The translations under genes and the position numbers were made by a program. Shown here piece by piece: positions 36,634 to 47,261 of a DNA stretch of 64,000 nucleotides. A model generated the notes under the pieces. That model did not search any database. It was given only the letters and a program-made list of their open reading frames with translations, and was not told the DNA's origin. This DNA comes from Leptodontidium sp. MPI-SDFR-AT-0119 (Eukaryota; Ascomycota; Leotiomycetes; Helotiales; Leptodontidiaceae), in assembly GCA_020726505.1 (NCBI GenBank), contig JAHLEZ010000004.1, forward strand, positions 1,922,001-1,986,000, in the 5' to 3' direction. Positions within the stretch are counted from its first letter, which is position 1. Each line of letters opens with the position of its first letter.

Positions 36634-38781
36634 ATGGAACCAACCTCGCCCCCTATCCAAAGCATGGCAACTAAGGCTCACGAAGCTTTCAGTCTGGCTG
36701 TCTCCTTCTTGAATACATCATTAGATGCACAGTTTTTGCCCCTTCAAGATGCTTCTTCCAAGAATTTTGGAGCCTATCTTCGTGGGCTTTTTCCTTTTTT
36801 TGACCGGATCATTTCAACATCGATGAGGCTGCGGGACCTGTACGCTTCCAAAGTCTTAGAAGCCCTTGCGAGTGTAATTCCGTCATTATATCTCTCAATT
36901 CCCTTATTGCTTTTATCGGTACCAGTAAGATACAGTCCAGGAAAGAGAAGCATTTCGTTAACATGCTGTGGCGATCAAGAATGCTGACTGCGGCAGATTA
37001 TTTCATATATCATTTATCAACTTTACTTCCACCCTCTCGCCAAGTACCCAGGCCCATTATGGGCCAAATTCTCAGGGTCTCGGAGGGCCTACCATGCATT
37101 GCGTGGGACTTTACATTACGATATGTGGGAGTGCCACCAGAAATATGGTTTGAATTGCTCCTGCTCCTGAATGTCCAGCGGAGCTGCGAAGGACTGATCA
37201 TGTCGGTGCAGGCCCATACGTCCGATATTCGCCCGACTATTTATTGTTCGATACAACACAAGCTTGCAAAGGTACACCCTCCTGCCTTTCTCTCTTCAAT
37301 TAGTCTCAACTAACACGCCCCTCAGACATTTACGGTCATAACAAAAACATGCAAAAGAGTCTTCCATATCTTGCGATGGTACACAACACTCCGAGCACCT
37401 TCACTCTACGTAACAAGAAAGAACACGCCTGGAAGAAACGAATCCTGAGCCAGAATTTCTCCGACTCGGCTATCCGTTCTTACGAACCAGAAGTGTTGAA
37501 GCTCGTTGATCGATTCTGTGACGCTTTGAGTCCCAAGTCCAGCGAGAAAAGTGCGATTAACCAGTTCGCCTGCAGCGTTTTATGTCCCAAGCCTTCTGAG
37601 ACAAATGAATCAGAGACACGGGAAAACAAAACTTCCTGGTCGGAGCCGTTCAACATGTCTACGTGGTGTTAGTCATAATCCAATCCGCGCCATTTTTCAA
37701 TACCATGAGCTTACTCGAGTCCAGGCGATAATTTGTTCTTCGATCTCATGACAACTACTGTCTTTGGCGAAAACTTTGACCTACTTCGTAGTCCGTGGTA
37801 CCGCCATATCCCCGAAGCTCTCTCAAGATCAAACAAACGTATCAGTGTCATCGTGCAGTGGCCTATAATTGTATGGCGACGTCTCGATAAACTTTTGTTC
37901 AAAGATTCTGTGCATGGGAGAAAGGAGTTTTTGAGATTTGTGCACAACTTAGTGACGGATCGAATGACTCGAGGGACCAAGAATGATGTGTTTTCCGGCT
38001 TGTTGAATGCTTCAGACCCAACCACAGGCAATAGTTTGACTAGAGATGAAATCGTGGCTGAAAGCATTCTGATGATTGTAGCCGGTACGTTGCTTTTCGT
38101 TCCAGCATCTGTCACCCTTGAACTGACAGACATGTAGGCTCTGATACTTCTGGAACTCTCCTGGCGTCCATGTTTTTCTACATGTCGCGAAATCCAGACA
38201 AGAAAGCCAGATTAGTGGAAGAAGTCCGTTCATGCTTCACAACTCGCGAGGAAATTAAGTTGGGCGCAAAAATGAATTCATGCCGCTACCTCCAGGCATG
38301 TATATCGGAATGTCTACGAATGGCTCCACCTGTGGCTTCTGCACCTTTCCGAGAAGTCGCAGCAGGTGGTGCTACTGTTGATGGCCATTTCCTTCCCGAA
38401 GGTGCCAATGTTGGAACCGGGATCTACAGCATCCAGCACAATAAAGAGTATTTCCCTCGTCCTTTCGAGTTCCTCCCAGAACGATGGATACAGGAAGAGA
38501 ACCCTTGTGGTGTCAATGTCAGCGATGCACTCGTACCGTTCTCCATTGGTCCACGTGCATGTCTTGGTAAAGGAATGGCAGTAGCCGAAGGTACGCTTGC
38601 AACGGCGTACATTTGCTGGATGTTGGATTTTGATGTGGTGGAAAGCATGAAAGATATTGGTGGCGGCACTAAGAATGACAGAAATGGGAGACATCGACCG
38701 AACGAGTACCAATTGTACGACCATATCAGCAGTGCGCGCGAAGGGCCTTGGATTAGATTTAGAAGAAATATTGAACTATGA
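36634..38781 (+). CDS. Cytochrome P450 B, six exons
   Basis: Heme-thiolate monooxygenase. Exons by eye: 36634-36924, 36997-37147, 37212-37271, 37326-37667, 37725-38084, 38138-38781, 615 aa. After a hydrophobic anchor comes the usual fungal YFHPLAKYPGP. I-helix AGSDT at 401-405, ExxR at 459-462, FLPERW and heme loop FSIGPRACLG with Cys543 are all canonical, so it should be active. The N terminus carries about 80 residues before the anchor, unusual for a P450; Met at 36664 (MATKAHEAF) or the Met of MRLRDLY are alternative starts. Probable cluster tailoring enzyme; substrate unknown. Confidence 0.88.
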
Positions 38782-39792
38782 AGGTCAAATTTGGCAGGTG
38801 TGTGGGCCATTTATGCCACTACTTACAGAGGAGGAAGGACCATATCTTGAATCCAAATCTTTTCGTAAATTATGTAGCACCTTGGTTCGGTTTTGGGGGC
38901 TGTCTCGAATGATATGTTTTGAAGGTTATCCTTCCTCACTTGATGCTTGTTCGCTTCCAGAGAGTTGGAGACTGGGCAGTTTACAAATGCGTTAGGGTCT
39001 CCTCATTCTCAACCGTTAGCCCAGGGTGAAGTGTGAAATGCCCAACTCTCCCGTCTTAGGGCCACATAACCGAAATTGTCAGGCCATTCAAATTGGTGTT
39101 GTTATTTTCTGCACCGAGAAGTGAGTGAGCTAATTAGCGAGCTACAGGGGCTCGCTTGCTCGAGAGAGTCCCTAAAACAGGGATCTCAAGCGGCTTGGCA
39201 AGATCTCTTCTTTTGCATAATTCTAGAGCAAAACCACACCCTTCGAACAACGCAACATCGACGAGAATCCGGCTATTTTAACCCCCGCATTTCTATAATT
39301 ATCCATCCCGATTTTCAAGATATCAGCCACGCTTCACTTCCCGCTGCACAGTCCTCTGGCAGCCACCCACCACGATCCATGCACCCCAGTTTCAGACCGT
39401 CTCGCTTGACTTTCGAGCCCCCAACACCTGGAGACGATCCGAGCAAAATTCACTCGAGTTTCATGCATCAACAATTCGATGTTTGGCTGGCGGTAGTTTC
39501 GTTTCATTACTTCTGATGTTTGGGGGTGGCCAATCTTGATACTGGGTCATGGCGATTGCTGTTTCTAGGACACGGTTCGTAGGTTCCAATTCTGCTTTCT
39601 ACGCCTCATTGTTTGACGGTAACGAAAAGTGCTATATCACCATCTGTGTTCCCATTTCTCCTGTTTTACTCTTTCTTGGTCTTAATTTCGCAATCGACTT
39701 TCGTTTTAAGTGACACGCTCGTTCTTCTGTCTCTCGTTCGCTGAAGTTTAAATCGATCAAGCACTGCTTGTCAAAGTCGCTTAGAACTAAAT
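38782..39792. other. Intergenic between P450 B and chitin deacetylase
   Basis: Probable 3' flank of P450 B and promoter of the deacetylase. A 146-codon open frame at 39076-39516 shows no family features. The TGCAGGAT word is not seen, suggesting that the co-regulated cluster ends at P450 B. Confidence 0.4.
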
Positions 39793-41541
39793 ATGCATTT
39801 GATTTCTACAACTATCGTTCTTATTTGCACTTTCTCCAATGTCTCGGCGGGGTTTCTACAGAAAATTCCCAGTAGAGCTATATCTCCAGACAACACTTGT
39901 GGGAGGAATGGTACCGGTGGGGGAGCTGATGCCTATACTTGTCCCCCAGATCTACCTTGCTGTTCTGTAAATGGGTTTTGTGGCTCGACGAACGCTTATT
40001 GCCTGACGACTGCAGGCTGCCAGTCAAATTTTGGGAACTGCACTGCTCCGACGGCGGGAACGATTACTCCTGATGAGACCTGTGGGATTTCTGGAGCTGG
40101 TGTTTATGGCTATACTTGCTCGAGTGCAAGTCCTTGCTGTTCTAGAAAGTGAGGAGCCGAATTCGTGACTTGGAGATATGAAGCTGATCACGAATAGTGG
40201 ATGGTGTGGAAACACGACAGATTATTGCATAGTAGAAGCAGGCTGTCAATCTGCCTTTGGGACTTGTGCTGGTTCTTCAAACGGTTCGACCGGCAGTGCT
40301 GGTACTCCAGGCACAAGCACAAACGGCCAATGTGGAGCAAATTTCGGCACATGCGCATCAAATGAATGCTGTTCACTTGCTGGATTCTGTGGAACTGGTC
40401 CAGGTAATACACCACACAATCACCTCAACCTGCCGATGTCTGAATACAGTTAACATGTTGTAAGCTTACTGCAATGCTCCTGACTGCCAGTTCAACTACG
40501 GTCCCGCTTGCGATGCTAACAAAATCCCCTCGGGAACCAACACCTCGTCGATTCCACGAGACCAGATTGGATCCGTGCTGTATGGATCAGATGGTGTATA
40601 CGACTGCGCTAATGCGGGCGACATGGCCTTAACATTTGACGATGGGCCATTCATATACACAAGCCACATCATGGATCTTCTTGATAAATATAATGCGAAG
40701 GCAACGTTCTTCATCACTGGTATTAATAATGGTAAATTAGCCTACAGCCATGCACAAGACCACTCACAGTGTATTTATCGCTGATTGAATTTATCAGGGA
40801 AAGGAGCAATCGATAATACAAGCACGGAATACCCTGCTCTAATCAAGTACGTACCCCGCTCGACTGTTGAATTGAAATGTATTCGAGGCTAAAATTCTGA
40901 GCAGACGGATGTACAATGGAGGTCACCAACTAGCTTCTCATACCTGGTCTCACGCCGATCTCTGCAACATTACATCCGCGCAACGCAAAGACGAGATGTA
41001 CAAAAATGAGATGGCGCTGCGGAATATAGTTGGCGTGATACCAACGTATATGCGTCCTCCATATTCGTCGTGCAATGCAGGTGAGATACTTCCCCATTCT
41101 TGCTTTGACTCTTACCTCGTACTTTATCCCCCTTCCCAAAGTCCTACTAACCAATCTCTAGAATGCGGTTGTGAAGCAGACATGGCAGCCCTCGGCTACC
41201 ACATAACATACTTCGTACCTCTCCCCTCCCCCTCTCCACTCCACCCCACTAACACTCCACCCAAGGACCTCGACACATCCGACTACCTCAACGATTCACC
41301 CTCTTTAATTCAAAACTCCAAAACGATATTCGACAATGCACTCGCAGGCAAATCACCGGCAACAGATGACTTCCTTGTCATAGGTCACGATATCCATAAC
41401 CAGACTGCGAATGTTCTGGTCGAGTATATGTTGCAGGGGTTGCAGAGTAAGGGGTATAAGGCTGTCACGGTGGGTGAATGTTTGGGAGATCCGAAGAGTA
41501 ATTGGTATCGGACGGATACGGGGGCAACTTTGGGGAGCTGA
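39793..41541 (+). CDS. Secreted chitin deacetylase with three CBM18-like modules
   Basis: Polysaccharide deacetylase (CE4) that removes acetyl groups from chitin in the wall or extracellularly. Seven exons by eye: 39793-40148, 40198-40403, 40465-40731, 40798-40846, 40905-41080, 41162-41214, 41266-41541, 460 aa. Signal peptide about residues 1-19. Three Cys-rich chitin-binding type-1 modules (CCSVNGFCG, CCSRNGWCG, CCSLAGFCG) precede the NodB fold. Catalytic motifs are complete: TFDDGP near 244-249, HTWSH, RPPY, a DTSDY region and IGHD. No clear GPI signal. The sixth intron (41215-41265, 51 bp) has no stop and stays in frame if retained. Probably not part of the peptide pathway. Confidence 0.93.
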
Positions 41542-42677
41542 GAGGGTTTAGGATAGCTGGAGTGGTGGTTGAGTTTTCGGGTTAATGATATAGTTTTGCT
41601 TGGAGGACATGTCATTCTAGCTGTCGAGATACAAACAAAGAAATAACTGGAATGATAGTAATACGCAGAATATAGACAGTAATATAGTTTTATTTGAATT
41701 TGAAGCATAATATACCGTTACCAGGAATTTGGTGGCGGTTAAATTACTGGAAGTGTGATTTTCACGATCCCAAGCGAGAAACTCCTCTCTGTCCTAAATA
41801 TTTAGGAGAGGTGTCGTGCTTGTAGAATGAAGAAAATACTGCTTGCGTTCATACTTTTTGTAATATCTCCTTTGAAAGTATTTTTAACAAACGAGACCAG
41901 CGCTGCAGGTGCTCTAAGTGCTGCCAGTGCTGGTAGCACTCTCAGCGCCGCCAGCTCTGCTAGCCCTGCTAGCAGGCCAAATATATGAATTTCGTACCAC
42001 ACTCCGCGGTTTACATCTCATTTTTATTTTTATTTGTTAGAGAAGAGAAAATTGAGAGGGAAGCGAAAATGGTCGTAATGTTTATTCGTATGCATGAAGA
42101 ACAAGTTCCGCTCATGCCAATGTTTTGATTGCTTCTCGCTTACGACTCACAGCCTCAACCTCACATGAAAACGCACTCATCCAGGCACTGACTGAATCAT
42201 CCACCCCTTCCACAGACCATGGGGTGAGAGCAAACATTCATTATAGAGGGTGTCATGACTCCGTAGATTCACTGCCCACTTATAATCATATCGCCCACAT
42301 CTCCCATGCACATTCACCCTGCCGTCTCAGCTCTGGTTAAGTCGCCGTACTTGAACCCGTAGACCCTTTCTAGCATCCACTCGCCCTTCAAAAACACCAA
42401 AGAGATTTATTCATTCATCTATTCAGCCTTGCATACAAAGACCAGGTTCCATGTCTCCCAAACCCGCACTGGATAGAAGCATCGTCTTAACTAGCACCAC
42501 TGGCGAGAATCCACCTGGCGTCCGCGTGAGCACATTCCTCCCGACGAAGTTTGGGAGACTGTTGCTGCGGCGCGGACCTTGAATACAGATTCTAAAAAAC
42601 TACGGAGACCCAAGGAACAGAAGAATAACAAGAAACAATTACAAAAGTGGTGGAGGAAAAAGGCCTCGGATATCGAA
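41542..42677. other. Intergenic with one candidate short ORF and possible 5' exon
   Basis: Contains the 53-codon ORF at 41827-41988 (listed separately) and, from 42451, probable 5' coding sequence of the next gene. The rest is AT-rich with no feature seen. Confidence 0.4.
41827..41988 (+). CDS. Candidate small secreted Ala/Ser-rich peptide, 53 aa
   Basis: Short ORF starting MKKILLAFILFVI, which looks like a signal peptide, followed by NETSAAGA and an Ala/Ser-rich region of SAA-type repeats ending SRPNI. No homologue recognised. A chance ORF in simple sequence is quite possible. It lies 286 bp downstream of the chitin deacetylase stop codon on the same strand, so it might also fall in that gene's 3' region. 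Confidence 0.25.
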   Translation: MKKILLAFILFVISPLKVFLTNETSAAGALSAASAGSTLSAASSASPASRPNI

Positions 42678-44432
42678 ATGCCGAAAGGAAAGGGAACGAA
42701 GGTCTTGGAAACGGGGGTTGATGCATTTACAACTCATAAGCCAACGCTCTTTGAGCGGGTTAATGTCTCTTGGCGACCTGCTCCACCGTCTGTATCGTCG
42801 CCTAAGCCTCGCTCTCCCAGGATAGGACTCCAAAGTTTGGTCCTGAAGGACAAAAGCAAGCCCAAAGCCAGGACTGCTGCAGCTGGATCTACCTTCAGCG
42901 GCCCCTCCAGAGCTCACAAATGTCGTGGTTGTACGTCAAAAGACCCAAATGGAGATGTTCGCCACGACAGGGATACGTGCCGACTTCCTCCTTCGAGCTC
43001 TGCCGCGACATCGCTTTTGGAGTTGGGACACCGGCCTGGTGGAGGATCGCTGAATCCGTTGGCTGGGCCGTCGATGCAAAGAGCGAGATTCGTACACGAG
43101 AGAGCTAAAGACTTGATATCGGCATCTGAAGTACCTTCTCCTGCAGCTTCATCAAGGGGGAAGGACAGGCCGAGAACAAAAGGTGAGATGGATAAAGTCA
43201 AGAAAGACAGAACAGGAACAGTATGCTCATGGTTCAGCTTTTGTACAAAGTCAAAGGATGGGTGTGACTGCGATAATCAAGGACAAGGAAATTTGGGCAG
43301 GCAAGTAGGAGAGACACTGATCAATATGAGCTCTGAGGAGAGCCTGGTGAATATCACCTTTGCTGATAGCCCCGTCCTTCCTCGTGTCTTGTTCAGGATA
43401 GCCGACGAGCATGAGACGACTGAATATGAACATGAACACGAACAACAAAAAACTTTCGAAGACACTGAAACCGACAATTCGAGAGAAGACAACATGACAA
43501 AACGAAAGATTGAGGTTGGAAAGCCAGAATCGAGCGCGACCGCTGCGGCAGCTCCAGTCCCTGCTCCAATTCCCGTTCCTGCTCCATCGCAGCCCAGAGA
43601 TCGAGAACCTGAATTGAGTCTCGCGCAGCGACTGAAGGCCATGAAAGATAAACACGATGCGGCAGATAAGTCTGGAGCTCGTGCTGAGGAAGACATATGG
43701 GGAGGAGAAAGACGCGTTCAAGGTCCCGGAGGAATCTTGAGAGGAGAGTCTGAGGTTGAGAGTGGCTTTGTCGAGGTAGACATTCCAGCTTCTAACATCA
43801 AGGAGACGAAGATATTGCCAGGTATTGCGTCAAGTAGTCGCGTTCGATATCTTGGTCTAGCTCTGCAAGATGCTATGGAAACACCATTGCCAAAGCCCAC
43901 CGAGGACGATATTACTCGAGCACTTGGTGGCATGGAAATTTCGAACGCGTTGTCTGGTGGAGCAGAATTCAATGGAACTCGTTCGAGCCCAGCCTCTACC
44001 CAGGGTTCAGCAACCAACAACGCAGCTCGTACAGGACAAGCTTCTGCCTCACCAGCACCATTGTCTGGCAGAACTCGATCTGCGCCATTGAGTCAGCCCG
44101 CTTCTTCCGCCTCAGCGTCGACTGGCCAGCCCTCTAAGAACAACACCTCAAATGACACTGCCGGTCCCAGCCGTAGTCTTCCCATACAAATCAAGAAGCC
44201 AGGCAAAGCCTGCGACCTGAATGAGTCTTTCTTCAAAGTCGGCCCCCAAGACACAGGATACCCTGACCTCGACAGCTCCGCCACATCCTCGAATTTTGGC
44301 TTCCACCCTACTATCCCGACGATGCCTGGTTCGTGGCCAGAAGACGATTCCGAGTGGTTGGATGACAAAGATGAATTCGAAGCGGCTCTGCGTGAGAAGT
44401 CTGACTCGTCAAAGAGTGTAAAGAAGCGCTGA
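42678..44432 (+). CDS. Hypothetical disordered protein, 584 aa or longer
   Basis: Not recognised. The conservative start is Met at 42678 (MPKGKGTKVLE). The same frame stays open up to 42495 with coding-like residues (PPDEVWETVAAARTL, then KKLRRPKEQ and KWWRKK), but it has no ATG. The best ATG, at 42451 (MSPKPALDRS), is in another frame, so a frameshift or a missed intron is likely. The protein is Ser/Pro-rich and mostly disordered. It has two small Cys/His clusters (CRGC near the start, CDCDNQ later), Lys/Arg-rich segments suggesting nuclear entry, and an acidic end (PEDDSEWLDD). Present as an intact frame of nearly 2 kb, so it is very likely real. Confidence 0.7.
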   Translation: MPKGKGTKVLETGVDAFTTHKPTLFERVNVSWRPAPPSVSSPKPRSPRIGLQSLVLKDKSKPKARTAAAGSTFSGPSRAHKCRGCTSKDPNGDVRHDRDTCRLPPSSSAATSLLELGHRPGGGSLNPLAGPSMQRARFVHERAKDLISASEVPSPAASSRGKDRPRTKGEMDKVKKDRTGTVCSWFSFCTKSKDGCDCDNQGQGNLGRQVGETLINMSSEESLVNITFADSPVLPRVLFRIADEHETTEYEHEHEQQKTFEDTETDNSREDNMTKRKIEVGKPESSATAAAAPVPAPIPVPAPSQPRDREPELSLAQRLKAMKDKHDAADKSGARAEEDIWGGERRVQGPGGILRGESEVESGFVEVDIPASNIKETKILPGIASSSRVRYLGLALQDAMETPLPKPTEDDITRALGGMEISNALSGGAEFNGTRSSPASTQGSATNNAARTGQASASPAPLSGRTRSAPLSQPASSASASTGQPSKNNTSNDTAGPSRSLPIQIKKPGKACDLNESFFKVGPQDTGYPDLDSSATSSNFGFHPTIPTMPGSWPEDDSEWLDDKDEFEAALREKSDSSKSVKKR

Positions 44433-45643
44433 ATTGCAGGTTGGGTTCTGGGTGTAGAAGTGTCGAGTGGTCTGATACTATTTCAGGACGCTGGATATGA
44501 CTGTATCATTGGGATATTGGCAACAAAGCACCGCATTTTGTGGATTTTTGTAATGGATATGAGAGAAATAAGGCGCATAAATCAGATGAAGGATACCGAA
44601 CATGATGGATTACAGTTTGCAACAGAGAGTACTGGGCAAAAAAGGTCAAGGTCTGTAGGAGCAGAACGAGCGAATAAGTCGAGCCCATGGTAGGCAGACC
44701 TCCATACTGTAAATAGCATCGAGGGAGTGATTAAGCACTTCTGCGGCGAGACGTTTGCAGGGAAGTCGAGTAGGTATGAATGCATACAGAAATTCTTTCC
44801 ATCTTGAGATTTCCGTTTGGGTTTGATTGTGCAAGATGGCTAAGGAGCTTGCGCTCTGTGTTCTGTGACTTGATGGAGGGAGGACTGGACTTGAAGTGAC
44901 ACAGAAAAATTGGTCTGCTTTCCTCACTGTTGAGATGTGTAAAGACATCCTAAAGTATTGCAGTAGTTCTGGGGCTTCAGATGTTGCATGTCAAGGTGAC
45001 GAGTAAACCTCCGAAGTTCAGGTTGGCAGTCGCTCCAGGACCATGCTCACGAGAGTTGCTGGTATGAGAACTCAGAGCTCTTTATTTGTAAAGAACGCCC
45101 AATTAGTAGCGTTGCAACCTGTGTTGAACATGAGAAGATTAGCAACTGTGACGCTCTCAAGGATGATCAAATTTTCTGTTCTGCCAGCCTTTCTCGCTTA
45201 GTCAGCGTCCACTGGGAATGGGCTTGTCCTTCGTTCACTCTGAAGACGCAGTGCGGCTAGGTAGGCAAGGAGGGGTGTGAGAATGGTTCAATCCAATTAG
45301 TGCAAACAGATCTTGCGTGTGCAAGACTGAAATGAGCCATCATGATACGCATATTGGAGTACGGATGTCTAGCAGCACTTCTTCTGCCTTTCCCTCTTAC
45401 CACAGCAAATACATGTATGTTGCACTTGCAAGCCCAGATTGCTCTTCCATATTCCAGACTTTGCCAGATACTTAAAAACTCCTCCAGCACTTGTCCAGAG
45501 GTTCGAGGGATAGGCGGAAGTTGTGGTTTTGTTTATTCGCTAGATTTTCATTCCAAGCACCTTGCTACTTAACATGCAAAGTGACCCTTATGCACCCCCA
45601 GAGACATCAGGTACGTAGAAAAAAGTTGCCCAGCCCAGACCGC
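44433..45643. other. Convergent spacer, nothing supported
   Basis: Between the hypothetical gene and the 3' end of ribosomal protein L9. Only short open frames on either strand, with no motifs. A small gene missed by eye is possible. Confidence 0.35.
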
Positions 45644-46634
45644 TCATGCTTCTTCCTCGATGTTGCCCTTCTCCGAAACGTACAGACCGTCCAAGAACTA
45701 TGACAGGTTAGCCCGAATTCCGCTCTTGAGCCCCTCATTCTCTCCGCCTCATCGAATTTGTAGACCCCAGAGATCGTAGAAGGAGCGGGGAAGTCTGCCA
45801 TGGTCCTTACCTTCCGAATATCCTTGTTGCGCACTCTGCAGATTTGTTGGATGTCGGCGGCGGATTGTGAGACGTTCTCGAGCGAGTTACCGAACAATTG
45901 CAGCTCATCCTTCTGGTTCTTTGATGGCTCGACCTCGACACCGGGTTGCATGACGACTCTGCGGACGATCTTCTCACCGATGAAGTTTCTGTAAATTCCG
46001 TCAGCACTTCATCCTCACTTTCCTTCCAAACCCAGCCCATCTAAACCCAGACCCTTCCTCCTCGTCAAGGGGAAAATCCACGTACCGGATCTCAACCTCG
46101 AACAGGCCAGTCTCGGAGTTCTTGTCTACGTTGACGTTGATTGGGAAATGTGCGTAGACATATCTCATCTTGTACTTGAAGCCCTTGGTGACACCAATGA
46201 TCAGGTTGTTGATGAGAGTTCGGACTGTGCGGAGGGTAGCGACGTTCTTTCGGGCACCGTGGTGCAGCTCGATGTTGATAACATCCTTCTTTGGGTGGGA
46301 GAAGTTGACGGCCAAGTGGTTGAGGTTCTTCGTGAGCTTGCCTGTAAGTCCTCCATTAGATCTCCCATATATCCCTTGCAAGTATTCCCAGCCTTTTGTG
46401 CGTACCTCGTGGACCCTCAACGGTAACAAGTCGAGACTTGATGGTGACCTTGACTATTCGCACACAGATTCATCAGTTGTTGCTCTCTTTCCAATGCGCC
46501 ATCCTCCATCCTCCCTCCAGCGTCTATCTCCAATTTCGTGCAGCGCTCGGAGGGGTATTCCATGGGATTTGGGGGCAATTGCACTCACCACCCTCGGGGA
46601 CGGTCAAGGTCTCTTCGGAATGAATGTACTTCAT
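45644..46634 (-). CDS. 60S ribosomal protein L9 (uL6), five exons
   Basis: Large-subunit cytosolic ribosomal protein. Exons by eye: 46634-46589, 46453-46406, 46341-46086, 45988-45811, 45697-45644, 193 aa, the normal size. Starts [15 protein letters not shown]. The highly conserved [28 protein letters not shown] and [17 protein letters not shown] are present; ends in an acidic EEEA. Introns of 64-135 bp crowd the 5' part, typical for fungal ribosomal protein genes. Housekeeping. Confidence 0.96.
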
Positions 46635-47261
46635 TTTGGACCTGTGGGTTTGTCGGAATGGCGGGGAGTTGAAAATTCGAGGTCGCTGCTACAACTTCTT
46701 TCGCGATAATTTCTGGTTCGGAAGGTGTGTGCGAATGAGAAATACGCTAGTCCTAGATTGGCTGGTGACGTGGGGCTAGTAAGCGAAAAGCGCCTAAATT
46801 TCTACTTAGTCGGACTCTGACGAATTGAAGGAGTCGTGAACTGCTCCGGAATTTAAATTCAGGACCACAGTAATTGCTACGACATGATACTATTAAGAAT
46901 ATGATTGAACACATTGTTCACTGAGCCTTTATGTTAGCTTAATTCACTCGAGGGCATTAAGCAAAATCTGAATGATCACGAGCTGGAGCCTGAACCGTCA
47001 AGAAAAAGGAAAATATCGAACATGAACTCTGAATAATGCACATATGCCAGGTAGGTAATATTACTCTTACAAAAGAATGTTGGTGGTCTCTTGGGAGACT
47101 CTTACACTTGGGGGTTCAATGAGTGGGAGAATAATATGTGATTCTGGTATTGATTTTTGGCGCCAGGTCTCAAGCATCGCAAAAGTATCTCCGCTCAATT
47201 GCTTCATTTCCGCTCATACTCCCAACTTTCCCATGCAATGCCGCCATTCGTAAAGTACTTT
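46635..47261. other. Intergenic, RPL9 promoter and DPP III 3' flank
   Basis: Both flanking genes are on the minus strand. No open frame of note. Confidence 0.4.

Noticed and set aside
39076..39516. 146-codon plus-strand ORF upstream of the chitin deacetylase
   Set aside because: No recognisable domain and composition like neighbouring non-coding DNA; probably promoter sequence.
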